In this document: positions 1 to 7,938 of the stretch, piece after piece
Layout of the letters: every line of letters begins with the position of its first letter
How positions within the stretch are numbered: position 1 is the first letter of the stretch
NCBI RefSeq assembly: GCF_963457605.1
Contig: NZ_OY735139.1
Span: forward strand, 1-64,000
DNA: 64,000 nt
Direction of reading: 5' to 3'
Source: an uncultured Gellertiella sp.
GTDB taxonomy: Bacteria; Pseudomonadota; Alphaproteobacteria; Rhizobiales; Rhizobiaceae
Program-made: the position numbers and the translations under genes
Notes under the pieces: model-generated
The model's input: only the letters and a program-made list of their open reading frames with translations
Databases searched by the model: none
Told to the model about the DNA's origin: nothing

Positions 1-523
1 CGGTTTCCTCGACCGCGACGGGCGAGAAGCCGAAACGCTGGTAGAGTTGCAGGGCGCGGGGATGGTCGAGCGTGTTGGTGGTGACCTTCACCTTCAGCGG
101 GTTCGTCACCCAGGCGGCGTAAAGCGCCTGCAGCAGGAACCACTTGCCGATGCCAAGCCCCAGGGCATGGCTCATCAGCCCGAAATGGGTGAGCTCCGTC
201 ACCTCGTCGTCGAGGCGCAGCAATTCGTAGAAGCCGGCGGGCGCGCCATTGACATAGAGCACCGTGATCTGGTTGCGCTCACTGGAAAGCACGGCGCGCA
301 GCTCTTCGTCAGGCATCCGCAGCCGGTCGACCCAGTGCCAGCGCTGGCCGACCAACCGGTAGAGGTAGCGGTAATAGGGCAGCGGCACATCGACGGCGCG
401 GATCAGCGCCGTCTGGAGATTGACCGGCACCGGCAGGAAGGCTTTCGGGGCCGCATTCATCTCGAGATGGGTGACGTGAACCCTGAGGGGCGCGGCGGAC
501 AATTTCTTTATCGGGTCCTTCAC
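1..523 (-). CDS. GNAT-family N-acetyltransferase, C-terminus outside window
   Basis: The frame opens with a GTG at 523 whose bases overlap the TGA of the upstream sulfurtransferase gene (GTGA junction), so the two are probably translationally coupled. About 174 residues are visible before the window ends. They contain a GNAT core: a strand followed by the acetyl-CoA-binding turn LGLGIGKWFLLQAL and, near the cut edge, the typical NTLDHPRALQLYQRFGF stretch of the family's last helix and strand. GNAT enzymes transfer an acetyl group from acetyl-CoA to an amine. The substrate cannot be deduced here. The gene is incomplete only because the window starts inside it. Confidence 0.8.
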   Translation of the reverse strand, partial: MKDPIKKLSAAPLRVHVTHLEMNAAPKAFLPVPVNLQTALIRAVDVPLPYYRYLYRLVGQRWHWVDRLRMPDEELRAVLSSERNQITVLYVNGAPAGFYELLRLDDEVTELTHFGLMSHALGLGIGKWFLLQALYAAWVTNPLKVKVTTNTLDHPRALQLYQRFGFSPVAVEET

Positions 524-1392
524 GCGCCGGCACCTTTCGGTGCGGGGTCGCCGGTCTCAATAGCCGTATCCGGCAGGCTGCCCCATTCCGACCAGGAGCC
601 GTCAAACAGCGTGTTGTCCTGATGGCCGACCGAGTGGAGCGCCAGCGTGATCGCCGCCGCCGTGACGCCCGAGCCGCAGGTGGTGACGACGGGGCGCGAG
701 AGGTCGATCCCGGCTTCGGCAAATAGCGCCTTCAGCGCCGCGACATCCTTCAGCCGCCCGTTTTCCGAAAGGCTGGTTATCGGAATATTGCGCGCCCCCG
801 GCATATGGCCGCCGCGCATCCCGGCGCGCGGCTCCGGCTCGCGCGCGGAAAACCGGCCGGCGCTGCGGGCATCGGCAATCTGGATGCGACCCTGCGCCAC
901 GATCTCGCGCATGCCGGGGAGAAGCGTGACCCGCTCGGTGGCATGGCGCGGGGTGAAGCGGGCGGTGCGGGGTTCCGGCAGGTCGGTTTCCAGCGGACGA
1001 CCGTCTTTCTTCCAGCCATCAAGGCCGCCGTCCATGACGAAGACCCGTTCGGCCCCCATCACCCGGAACAGCCACCAGACGCGCGGCGCGGTAAACAGGC
1101 CCGGCCCGTCATAAATGACGATCGTATCGGTGTGGCTGATCCCGAGCTTGCCGACGGCGTCGGCAAATTCTTCAGGCGAGGGGATGGTGTGCGGCAGGCC
1201 GGTCGAATGATCGGCAATCGCGTCCTGATCGAAAAACACCGCGCCGGGCACATGCCCTCCGGAATATTCGAGCGCCCCGTTGCGGCCCTGCGCCGGCAGA
1301 TACCAGGAGGCATCGACCACCCGGAATTCCGGCGCCCCCAGCTGCTTTTGAACCCAATCGGCGGAAACGGTAAAACGGCTCTTCTCGCTCAT
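520..1392 (-). CDS. sseA: 3-mercaptopyruvate sulfurtransferase (two rhodanese domains)
   Basis: This 290-residue protein has tandem rhodanese domains. The second carries the active-site loop CGSGVT (Cys239), the form typical of 3-mercaptopyruvate sulfurtransferases rather than thiosulfate sulfurtransferases. It would move sulfur from mercaptopyruvate to a thiol acceptor or cyanide in the cytoplasm. The N-terminal domain has no cysteine in its loop, as expected for the inactive half. The ATG at 1392 is preceded by an AAGGA-like site. The gene sits between alaX and a GNAT gene on the same strand, with cysK further upstream, which gives the cluster a cysteine/sulfur flavour. Confidence 0.9.
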   Translation of the reverse strand: MSEKSRFTVSADWVQKQLGAPEFRVVDASWYLPAQGRNGALEYSGGHVPGAVFFDQDAIADHSTGLPHTIPSPEEFADAVGKLGISHTDTIVIYDGPGLFTAPRVWWLFRVMGAERVFVMDGGLDGWKKDGRPLETDLPEPRTARFTPRHATERVTLLPGMREIVAQGRIQIADARSAGRFSAREPEPRAGMRGGHMPGARNIPITSLSENGRLKDVAALKALFAEAGIDLSRPVVTTCGSGVTAAAITLALHSVGHQDNTLFDGSWSEWGSLPDTAIETGDPAPKGAGA

Positions 1393-1433
1393 GCTGGTCG
1401 TCCTTCTGGAAGGCAGGGAGTGGGGGGAAGGGA

Positions 1434-2168
1434 TCAGACAGCCGCGGGCGCGCCAAAGCGGATGCGCAGGCGGCGGTTTTCCTTGCCCTTCTTTTCAATC
1501 TTGGAAATGTGGATCAGCCCGACTTCCCGGGTTTCCGACACATGGGTGCCGCCGCAGGGCTGGCTGTCGATGGCGGCATTCTCGCCGATGGCGACCAGGC
1601 TGACACGCCCCATCCCGACGGGCGGGCGGACATTCTTCGATTTGACGATGCCGGGATTGGCGGCAAGCTCCGCGTCGGTGATCCAGGTGACATAGACCGG
1701 GTGGTTCGCTTCGACCAGTGCCATCATTCGTGAGGTGATGTCGTCGCGTTCCACCGGTTCCGGCAGGTCGAAATCGACCCGTGATTCCTCTTCGCCGACG
1801 GCCGCGCCGGTGATCGGGTAGGGCAGCACGACGGACAGGATATGGCAGGCGGTGTGCATCCGCATCAGCCGGTAGCGCCGCGCCCAGTCGATATGCAGCA
1901 CCAGCTTTTCGCCGACCCCGGGCAGGGGCTGGCCATCGAGCGGGTGGTGCCGGATTGCATCCTTGGTCGCCCCGTGACGGGTTTCGCCAAGCAGGATCCG
2001 GCTGCCATCGGCGCGTTCGAAAAAGCCGGTATCGCCGGGCTGTCCGCCGGAGGCGGCGTAAAAGCAGGTCTGGTCCAGTTCCACGCTGCCGTCCTCGCCG
2101 ACCGCGATGACCGTGCCTTCCGCCGTGGAAAGATAGAAGTCGTCGCGGTAGAGCGGGTGCGTGGTCAT
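1434..2168 (-). CDS. alaX: Alanyl-tRNA editing protein AlaX
   Basis: This free-standing homologue of the AlaRS editing domain (244 residues) hydrolyses Ser-tRNA(Ala) or Gly-tRNA(Ala) in trans. The four zinc-binding positions of the family are visible as HTACH (about 105-109) and CGGTH (about 205-209). The N-terminal part with FYAASGGQPGDTG resembles the AlaRS beta-barrel, so this is the medium (AlaX-M) type. The frame is open further upstream, but that stretch overlaps the cysK 3' end and is arginine/serine-rich. The ATG at 2168 begins a sensible protein. The gap to the cysK stop is only 13 bases, indicating an operon. Confidence 0.9.
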   Translation of the reverse strand: MTTHPLYRDDFYLSTAEGTVIAVGEDGSVELDQTCFYAASGGQPGDTGFFERADGSRILLGETRHGATKDAIRHHPLDGQPLPGVGEKLVLHIDWARRYRLMRMHTACHILSVVLPYPITGAAVGEEESRVDFDLPEPVERDDITSRMMALVEANHPVYVTWITDAELAANPGIVKSKNVRPPVGMGRVSLVAIGENAAIDSQPCGGTHVSETREVGLIHISKIEKKGKENRRLRIRFGAPAAV

Positions 2169-2181
2169 GATGACAGGAGCC

Positions 2182-3219
2182 TCAGACGGGTTCGAAGGGC
2201 GGGACGATGGCCGGCTTGTCGAGCAGCCATTGCGGCACCGGCAGGGATTTCGACTGCAGGAAGGCCGGGTTGAACAGCTTCGACTGGTAGCGGTTGCCAT
2301 AATCGCACAGGATGGTCACGATTGTATGGCCGGGGCCGAGGTCGCGCGCAAGCCGGATTGCACCAGCGACGTTAATGCCGGATGAACCGCCAAGGCAGAG
2401 GCCTTCGCTCTCGACCAGATCAAAGATCACCGGCAGTGCCTCGCTGTCGGGGATCTGACAGGCGAAATCCGGGGTGAAGCCTTCAAGATTGGCGGTGATC
2501 CGGCCCTGGCCGATGCCTTCGGTGATCGACCCGCCGGAGGATTTCAGCTCGCCGTTCCTGTAGAATTCGTAAAGCGCTGCCCCTTCGGGATCGGCAATCC
2601 CGATCCTGATCTCCTTGTTGAAGCCCTTCAGGCCCTCGGCAACCCCTGCCAGCGTGCCACCGGAGCCCACCGCGCAGATGAAGCCATCCACCTTGCCATC
2701 CGTATCGCGCCAGATTTCCGGTGCGGTCGTGTCGACATGCGCCTTTCGGTTGGCGACATTGTCGAACTGGTTGGCCCAGATCGCCCCCTTCGGGTCGGTG
2801 CGGGCAATCTGCTCGGCGAGCCGTCCGGAGAGCCGCACGTAATTGTTGGGGTTCTTGTAGGGCGCGGCGGGCACCTCGACCAGTTCGGCCCCGAGAAGTC
2901 TCAGCGCGTCCTTCTTCTCCTGGCTCTGGGTCTCGGGAATGACGATGATGGTGCGGTAGCCGAGCGCGCTTGCGACGAGCGTCAGGCCGATGCCGGTATT
3001 GCCGGCGGTGCCTTCGACGATCACGCCGCCGGGCTTCAACTGTCCGCTGCGCTCGGCATCGCGGATGATGGCAAGGGCGGCGCGATCCTTGACCGACTGG
3101 CCGGGGTTGAGAAATTCAGCCTTGCCGAGAATGGTGCAGCCGGTTGCCTCCGATGGGCCCTTCAGGCGGATCAAGGGCGTATTGCCGATAGCATCCAGAA
3201 CAGACTGACGAACGGACAT
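2182..3219 (-). CDS. cysK: Cysteine synthase A (O-acetylserine sulfhydrylase)
   Basis: This PLP-dependent enzyme makes cysteine from O-acetylserine and sulfide. The PLP lysine lies in SVKDRA (Lys44), followed by the phosphate/substrate loops TAGNTG and GSGGT, and the C-terminus contains CDYGNRYQSK, common in the longer (345-residue) alphaproteobacterial form. The ATG at 3219 is chosen because an AGAGAG ribosome site lies just upstream and the protein then begins like known CysK proteins. It appears to be the first gene of a cysK-alaX-sseA-GNAT transcript. The divergent SDR gene lies 232 bases away. Confidence 0.92.
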   Translation of the reverse strand: MSVRQSVLDAIGNTPLIRLKGPSEATGCTILGKAEFLNPGQSVKDRAALAIIRDAERSGQLKPGGVIVEGTAGNTGIGLTLVASALGYRTIIVIPETQSQEKKDALRLLGAELVEVPAAPYKNPNNYVRLSGRLAEQIARTDPKGAIWANQFDNVANRKAHVDTTAPEIWRDTDGKVDGFICAVGSGGTLAGVAEGLKGFNKEIRIGIADPEGAALYEFYRNGELKSSGGSITEGIGQGRITANLEGFTPDFACQIPDSEALPVIFDLVESEGLCLGGSSGINVAGAIRLARDLGPGHTIVTILCDYGNRYQSKLFNPAFLQSKSLPVPQWLLDKPAIVPPFEPV

Positions 3220-3451
3220 GGAATCTCTCTTTTGGTTGGCAGCAGAATAGGAAGGCTGTTTTCCCCGCACAAGCGGCGGAACACAAGAAATTATCTTCCA
3301 AGCCCTCGGTCCGGGCGGCAAAATTTAAGCTTTTTCAGCAACTTTCTGGGACATGGCTCCGTTTGTAGAGGGCAGACACAGTGGTGCCACCATTTCCACT
3401 GAAGGTAAGGATCACCCCCGGTGCGGCCCGGATGGGCCAGGGAGCAATGGC

Positions 3452-4231
3452 ATGAAAAACGGCATGATGCGTCCTGAGGAAGGGATCGTCTGGATTACCG
3501 GGGCAAGTTCCGGCATTGGCCGGGCTCTGGCCCTCAGGCTGGCCCGCGCGGGCTTCCGGGTCGCCGTCACGGCCCGCTCGCATGATGGCCTTTACGACCT
3601 GCAGAAGGAAGCCGGGCCGGCTGGCGGCAGCATCATCGTGCTGGAAGGCGATGTGACCTCGGGTGCCGATATGGAGCGCGTGATTGCCGCCATCGAATAT
3701 GATCACGGGCCTTTGATGCTCGCGGTGCTGAATGCCGGGATCTATATCCCGGTAAACGGCAAGGAACTGCACCGGGCGGATTTCGAGAAGACCTTTGCGG
3801 TCAACCTGTCCGGCACCATGCATTGCCTGCTTTCGGCGCTCGCGGTGATGAAGCGGCGGGCGACCGGCCATGTCGCCATCGTCTCCTCCGTCACCGGCTA
3901 TGGCGGCCTGCCGACCAGTGCCGCCTATGGCGCGACCAAGGCGGCGCTGATCAATCTTGCCGAAAGCCTGAAATTCGATCTCGACCGGATGGGCATCAAG
4001 ATCCAGCTGATCAATCCCGGCTTCGTGGCCACCGGGGCGACCGACCAGAATGATTTCCCGATGCCGGCCCTGATGACGGCGGAGGCAGCTGCCGCCGAAA
4101 TCCACAAGGGTCTCGCCCGCAATGCCTTTGAAATCACCTTTCCGAAGCGCTTTACCTATGTGCTGAAGGCAATCAATCTCTTGCCCTACAGCCTGTATTT
4201 TCCGGTCATCCGGCGCATCACCAAGTGGTGA
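3452..4231 (+). CDS. Short-chain dehydrogenase/reductase
   Basis: This 259-residue classical SDR has the NAD(P)-binding TGASSGIG (16-23), NAG (94-96), a catalytic Ser near 145 and YGATK (Tyr159, Lys163). The ATG at 3452 follows a CAGGGAG ribosome site. An upstream in-frame start would add 33 residues of no SDR character. An SDR is commonly found beside the CFA/DUF1365/FAD/photolyase genes, which here lie convergently just downstream (75-base gap), so a role in lipid modification is plausible. That link is inference from context. The substrate is unknown. Confidence 0.88.
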   Translation: MKNGMMRPEEGIVWITGASSGIGRALALRLARAGFRVAVTARSHDGLYDLQKEAGPAGGSIIVLEGDVTSGADMERVIAAIEYDHGPLMLAVLNAGIYIPVNGKELHRADFEKTFAVNLSGTMHCLLSALAVMKRRATGHVAIVSSVTGYGGLPTSAAYGATKAALINLAESLKFDLDRMGIKIQLINPGFVATGATDQNDFPMPALMTAEAAAAEIHKGLARNAFEITFPKRFTYVLKAINLLPYSLYFPVIRRITKW

Positions 4232-4306
4232 CGCCGGGCTTGCGGACACGGACAAAGGATCGGGTCGAGGTGACCCAGCCCTCCTTTGCAAGCTGCACGA
4301 CGGGGC

Positions 4307-5566
4307 CTATTTCTGGAACACCACCTGCCGCACATCGATATTGCCGTCGCGGAAACCCGCTTCGCAGTAGAAGAAGTAGAATTCCCAGAGCCGCTTGAAG
4401 CGTTCGTCGAAACCGAGCGGCTTCACCCGTTCCCAAACCGCCCAGAAGCGGACCCGCCACTCGGCAAGCGTGCGGGCATAGTCCTTGCCGAAGCCGAAAT
4501 TGCCGGTTTCCGTCAGGCCGACGGAGCGCGAGAGGTCACCGAGATGTTGCAGGGTCGGCAGCATGCCACCTGGGAACACATATTTCTGGATGAAGTCGGG
4601 ATTGGCCCGGTATTCCCGGTAGGCTTCCGGTTTGATGGTGATGATCTGCAAGCCGGCGCTGCCGCCGGGCTTCAGGCAATCGCGCAGCTTGCCGAAATAG
4701 GTTGGCCAGTATTTCTCGCCCACCGCCTCGAACATCTCGATGGAAATGACATGGTCATATTGGCCCTGCTCGTCGCGATAGTCCTGGAATTTCAGCGTTA
4801 CCCTGTCGGACAGCCCGGCTTTGGCGATCCGCTCCTGCGCGAAGGCCAGTTGTTCCCGGCTGATGGTCAGGCCGGTGACGTGGCAGCCGATTTCGCGGGC
4901 GGCAAATTCCGCAAACCCACCCCACCCGCAGCCAATTTCCAGCACATGATCGCCCTGCCTGATGCCGGCCGCTTGCGCAAGGGCGCGATATTTCGCCGTC
5001 TGGGCGGAGACCAGATCCGTATCGGCGTCGGCGTAGAGCGCTGCCGAATAGGTCATGGTCGGGTCCAGCCATTCCCGGTAGAAATCGTTGCCAAGGTCGT
5101 AATGCGCCGAAATATTGCGCTTCGACCCCTCCTTTGTGTTGGAATTCAGCCAATGCCGGAGCCGTTCGACGATCCGGAACAGGCCACGCGCACCGTTGGA
5201 AAAGCGGTCGCCAACATGCTTGTTGGCGAGAAACAGCTCCAGAAAGGCCCCGACATCGGGACTGTCCCAATCGCCATCCATATAGGTTTCCGCAACCGCA
5301 ATCGTGCCACCGGCAATGGCCCGTTGCGGCAGGTTCCAGTTGTGCAGCACGATGGAGGCGGACGGGCCGGGATGGCGACCCCTGATGGCCAGCCGGCGGC
5401 CATCGGGAATGGTCAGTTCCAGCACGCCCCGGTCCATCTGGGCGAGTCCGCGCAGTACCATCTGTGCGCGTGCGGGCAGGCCCTTGACGATACGTGAGAG
5501 ATTTTCAACCGAGACCGTCTCCGGTTGGGAGCGGGTCTGTGAATTCCAGACATGCGAGTTCGACAT
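4307..5566 (-). CDS. cfa: Cyclopropane-fatty-acid synthase family SAM methyltransferase
   Basis: This 419-residue CFA-type enzyme transfers a methyl(ene) group from S-adenosylmethionine to unsaturated acyl chains of membrane lipids. The family motif AHYDLGNDFY (154-163) and the SAM loop EIGCGWGG (210-217) are clear, and the N-terminal lipid-binding domain is present. I start it at the ATG at 5566, which has GGAG nine bases upstream, and not at the ATG six codons earlier. Because it sits with DUF1365, an FAD oxidase and a photolyase, it may correspond to the methylase used for furan or methylated fatty acids (UfaM-like) rather than to the housekeeping cyclopropane synthase. Sequence alone does not decide between them. 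Confidence 0.9.
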   Translation of the reverse strand: MSNSHVWNSQTRSQPETVSVENLSRIVKGLPARAQMVLRGLAQMDRGVLELTIPDGRRLAIRGRHPGPSASIVLHNWNLPQRAIAGGTIAVAETYMDGDWDSPDVGAFLELFLANKHVGDRFSNGARGLFRIVERLRHWLNSNTKEGSKRNISAHYDLGNDFYREWLDPTMTYSAALYADADTDLVSAQTAKYRALAQAAGIRQGDHVLEIGCGWGGFAEFAAREIGCHVTGLTISREQLAFAQERIAKAGLSDRVTLKFQDYRDEQGQYDHVISIEMFEAVGEKYWPTYFGKLRDCLKPGGSAGLQIITIKPEAYREYRANPDFIQKYVFPGGMLPTLQHLGDLSRSVGLTETGNFGFGKDYARTLAEWRVRFWAVWERVKPLGFDERFKRLWEFYFFYCEAGFRDGNIDVRQVVFQK

Positions 5567-5584
5567 TGAACATTCTCCAAGCAT

Positions 5585-6514
5585 TCATCGCCCGAGCTGC
5601 GAAGGCAACTGTTGTCCGGTTCCGTCTCCTGCCGACGGGACAAATGTCGCATCCCCCTCCAATCTAGAGCGGAAATGCGGTTTCGGCAATTGTGACGAAT
5701 CAGGTGAAGGCACAGATTTTCCTGGTGTGGGAATGAATTTTGCGCCTTTCCACCATATTTTGAGTGCCTCCCAATGGATCCCCGCCAGGATCGACACCGT
5801 CAGGAACGGGATGCGGCCAAACAGGGCGAGAAGGGCCGGGGTCGTCAGCGCAAGCGCCGTGCCGGAAAATGTCGCCGACAGCAGCGGCCCCTCCGGCGAC
5901 GTCTCGAGAATCCGCCAGCGGATCTCCTCGCCCGGCGGCAGCATTCGGAAATGGTAGCGCATGTTCATGGCGATGAAGGGCGAGACATGGAACAGCTTGT
6001 CGGCCTGCTGCCGCACGCCATTCGCTCCGGTCTCATCGGGTCCCACCGGACAGACATAGCGGTGGCGTCCGCCAAAGGTGTTGCTGACCTCATAGATCAG
6101 CCCGGCGAGGTTTTCCGCCACATCATAGCCGTAATAGACTGACAGCGGATTGAAGACATGGCCGAAGATCCGGGGGTAGCAGACCAGCAGCACGCGCCGG
6201 ACCGGCGTGGCTAGACCCGCCGCGCGAAACTGGTCGCGCGCCGCTCCCGCCAGTCCGGTTTCGCCCTGGTCGAGATGATCCTTCTCATGGAAGGACATCC
6301 AGTTGCGGCGGTTCACCGAAAACAGCCGCGACAGTCTGCCTGCCTCGGCGAGGCGATCCAGATCGAGCAGAAGCGAAAATACCCGGTAGCTGAAACGGTG
6401 GCCAAAGGGCCGCATCCGCTGATGCATCACCTTGCCTTCATAAAGGCAGGCGGCGGCCTCCGGCGGCGGGCCGTTTCTCGCAAGATCGACGCCGGGGTGC
6501 GGTTTTCGGGTCAT
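5585..6514 (-). CDS. DUF1365 family protein
   Basis: This 309-residue protein of the DUF1365 family is recognised by its N-terminal LYEGKVMHQRMRPFGHRFSY segment and by the internal FNPLSVYY region. Its biochemical function is not established. It almost always accompanies a CFA-like methyltransferase and an FAD amine oxidase. The start ATG at 6514 overlaps the stop of the FAD gene (ATGA), so it is translationally coupled to it, and the cfa start lies 18 bases beyond its own stop. It is expected to act on or with modified membrane lipids. Confidence 0.88.
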   Translation of the reverse strand: MTRKPHPGVDLARNGPPPEAAACLYEGKVMHQRMRPFGHRFSYRVFSLLLDLDRLAEAGRLSRLFSVNRRNWMSFHEKDHLDQGETGLAGAARDQFRAAGLATPVRRVLLVCYPRIFGHVFNPLSVYYGYDVAENLAGLIYEVSNTFGGRHRYVCPVGPDETGANGVRQQADKLFHVSPFIAMNMRYHFRMLPPGEEIRWRILETSPEGPLLSATFSGTALALTTPALLALFGRIPFLTVSILAGIHWEALKIWWKGAKFIPTPGKSVPSPDSSQLPKPHFRSRLEGDATFVPSAGDGTGQQLPSQLGR

Positions 6515-7860
6515 GCGGCCACCGGCAGTTCTGCGTCCACGGGGGATGCATCCAGCCAGGGCACGGTGCCACCCAGTGCGCGGGCCGCGTCCAGACCCGA
6601 GCGCAAGCCGTCCTCGTGGAAGCCATAGGCCGTCCAGGCGCCGGCGAAATGGCAATTGTGGACGCCCTGAATATCCTTGAGCCGGGTCTGGGCGGCCATG
6701 CCTGCCGCGTCAAACAGCGGGTGTTCATAGGAATATTCGGCAAAGACCTTGTCGGGATCAGGCTCGCGATCCGGGTTGAGGGTAACAAACAAGGGGCAGG
6801 TCTTGTCGATTCCCTGCAGCCGGTTCATCCAGTAGGTGACGGAGGCAAAGCTTCCGTCATCGCCCGAGGAACGCAGGTAATTCCAGGAGGCCCAGACCCT
6901 TGGGCGTACCGGCATCAGTCTGGTGTCGCGATGCAGCACCACCCGGTTCGGCTGGTAGGGAATGGCGGAAAGCACCGCCCGCTCGGCAGCGGTCGCATCG
7001 GCCAGCATCGCCAGTGTCTGGTCGCTGTGGCTGGCGAAAATCACCTTGTCATAGAGGGTTTCGCTGCCGGACTGGTCGCGCACCAGCACCTGATGGCCGA
7101 CACGGGTCACCGCCGCAATGGCGCAGTTCAGCCGCAGGCGGGAGCCGAGCGGCGCCAGCAGCTTTTCCAGATAGGTGCGGGCACCGCCTGAAACGGTGCG
7201 CCATACATGCGGTTTTGAATAGATGAGGCGGTGATTGTCGAAGAAGTGGACGAAATGGTCTGCGGGGAAATCGAGCAGCTTTGCCGCCGGGCTCGACCAG
7301 ATCGCCGCAGCCATCGGCACGAGGTAATTGTTGGTGAAGCCGGGCGAAAAGCCGCGGTAGTTGAGATAGTCGCCAATCGACAGGTCCTGCAGCTGGCCAG
7401 CGGCGCGATCCTTGAGGCAGATCTTGTTGAACCGCAGGATTTCGCGCACCATCAGCAGAAACGACGGGCGAAACAGGTTGCGTTTCTGGGCAAACAATGT
7501 CGACAGGTTGTCGCCACTCCATTCCAGCTTGCCCTGATCGAGCGACAGCGCGAAACTCATGTCGCTGGCATGGGTTTTCACCCCGGTTTCGGCCAGCAGC
7601 GCGGTCAGATTTGGATAGGTCGCCTCGTTATAGACGATGAAGCCGGTATCGACGGCGATGCGGCGTCCATCGTAGTCGATATCGACGGTGGCGGTATGAC
7701 CGCCGGGACGATTGTCTTTTTCATAAAGGGTGACGTCGTGATGCGGGTTCAGCGCCCAGGCGGCACTCGCCCCCGAGACCCCTGACCCGATGACCGCAAT
7801 TTTCAAACGCGGGCCGCTTGTGCCCGGCCCACTTGAAAAGCTTTGAAAGACTGCGTTCAT
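6511..7860 (-). CDS. FAD-dependent amine-oxidase-like oxidoreductase
   Basis: This 449-residue flavoprotein has an N-terminal dinucleotide-binding motif VIGSGVSGASAA (Gly25-Gly30), an acidic residue closing the second strand (YEKDNRPGGHT) and the FAD-contacting HSDQTLAML and C-terminal FAGAWTAYGFHEDG segments. It belongs to the NAD(P)-binding/FAD amine-oxidase group found beside DUF1365 and CFA genes. A lipid desaturation or oxidation role is plausible but unproven. The gene lies between the photolyase gene (78 bases upstream) and DUF1365, with which it overlaps. Confidence 0.88.
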   Translation of the reverse strand: MNAVFQSFSSGPGTSGPRLKIAVIGSGVSGASAAWALNPHHDVTLYEKDNRPGGHTATVDIDYDGRRIAVDTGFIVYNEATYPNLTALLAETGVKTHASDMSFALSLDQGKLEWSGDNLSTLFAQKRNLFRPSFLLMVREILRFNKICLKDRAAGQLQDLSIGDYLNYRGFSPGFTNNYLVPMAAAIWSSPAAKLLDFPADHFVHFFDNHRLIYSKPHVWRTVSGGARTYLEKLLAPLGSRLRLNCAIAAVTRVGHQVLVRDQSGSETLYDKVIFASHSDQTLAMLADATAAERAVLSAIPYQPNRVVLHRDTRLMPVRPRVWASWNYLRSSGDDGSFASVTYWMNRLQGIDKTCPLFVTLNPDREPDPDKVFAEYSYEHPLFDAAGMAAQTRLKDIQGVHNCHFAGAWTAYGFHEDGLRSGLDAARALGGTVPWLDASPVDAELPVAA

Positions 7861-7938
7861 GAACCCCCCTGAAATCGCGTTGCGCCCGAAGCCGGGCGAC
7901 CTGACACGGATAGTGACGAGGAAAGGTGTACAGGAGTT

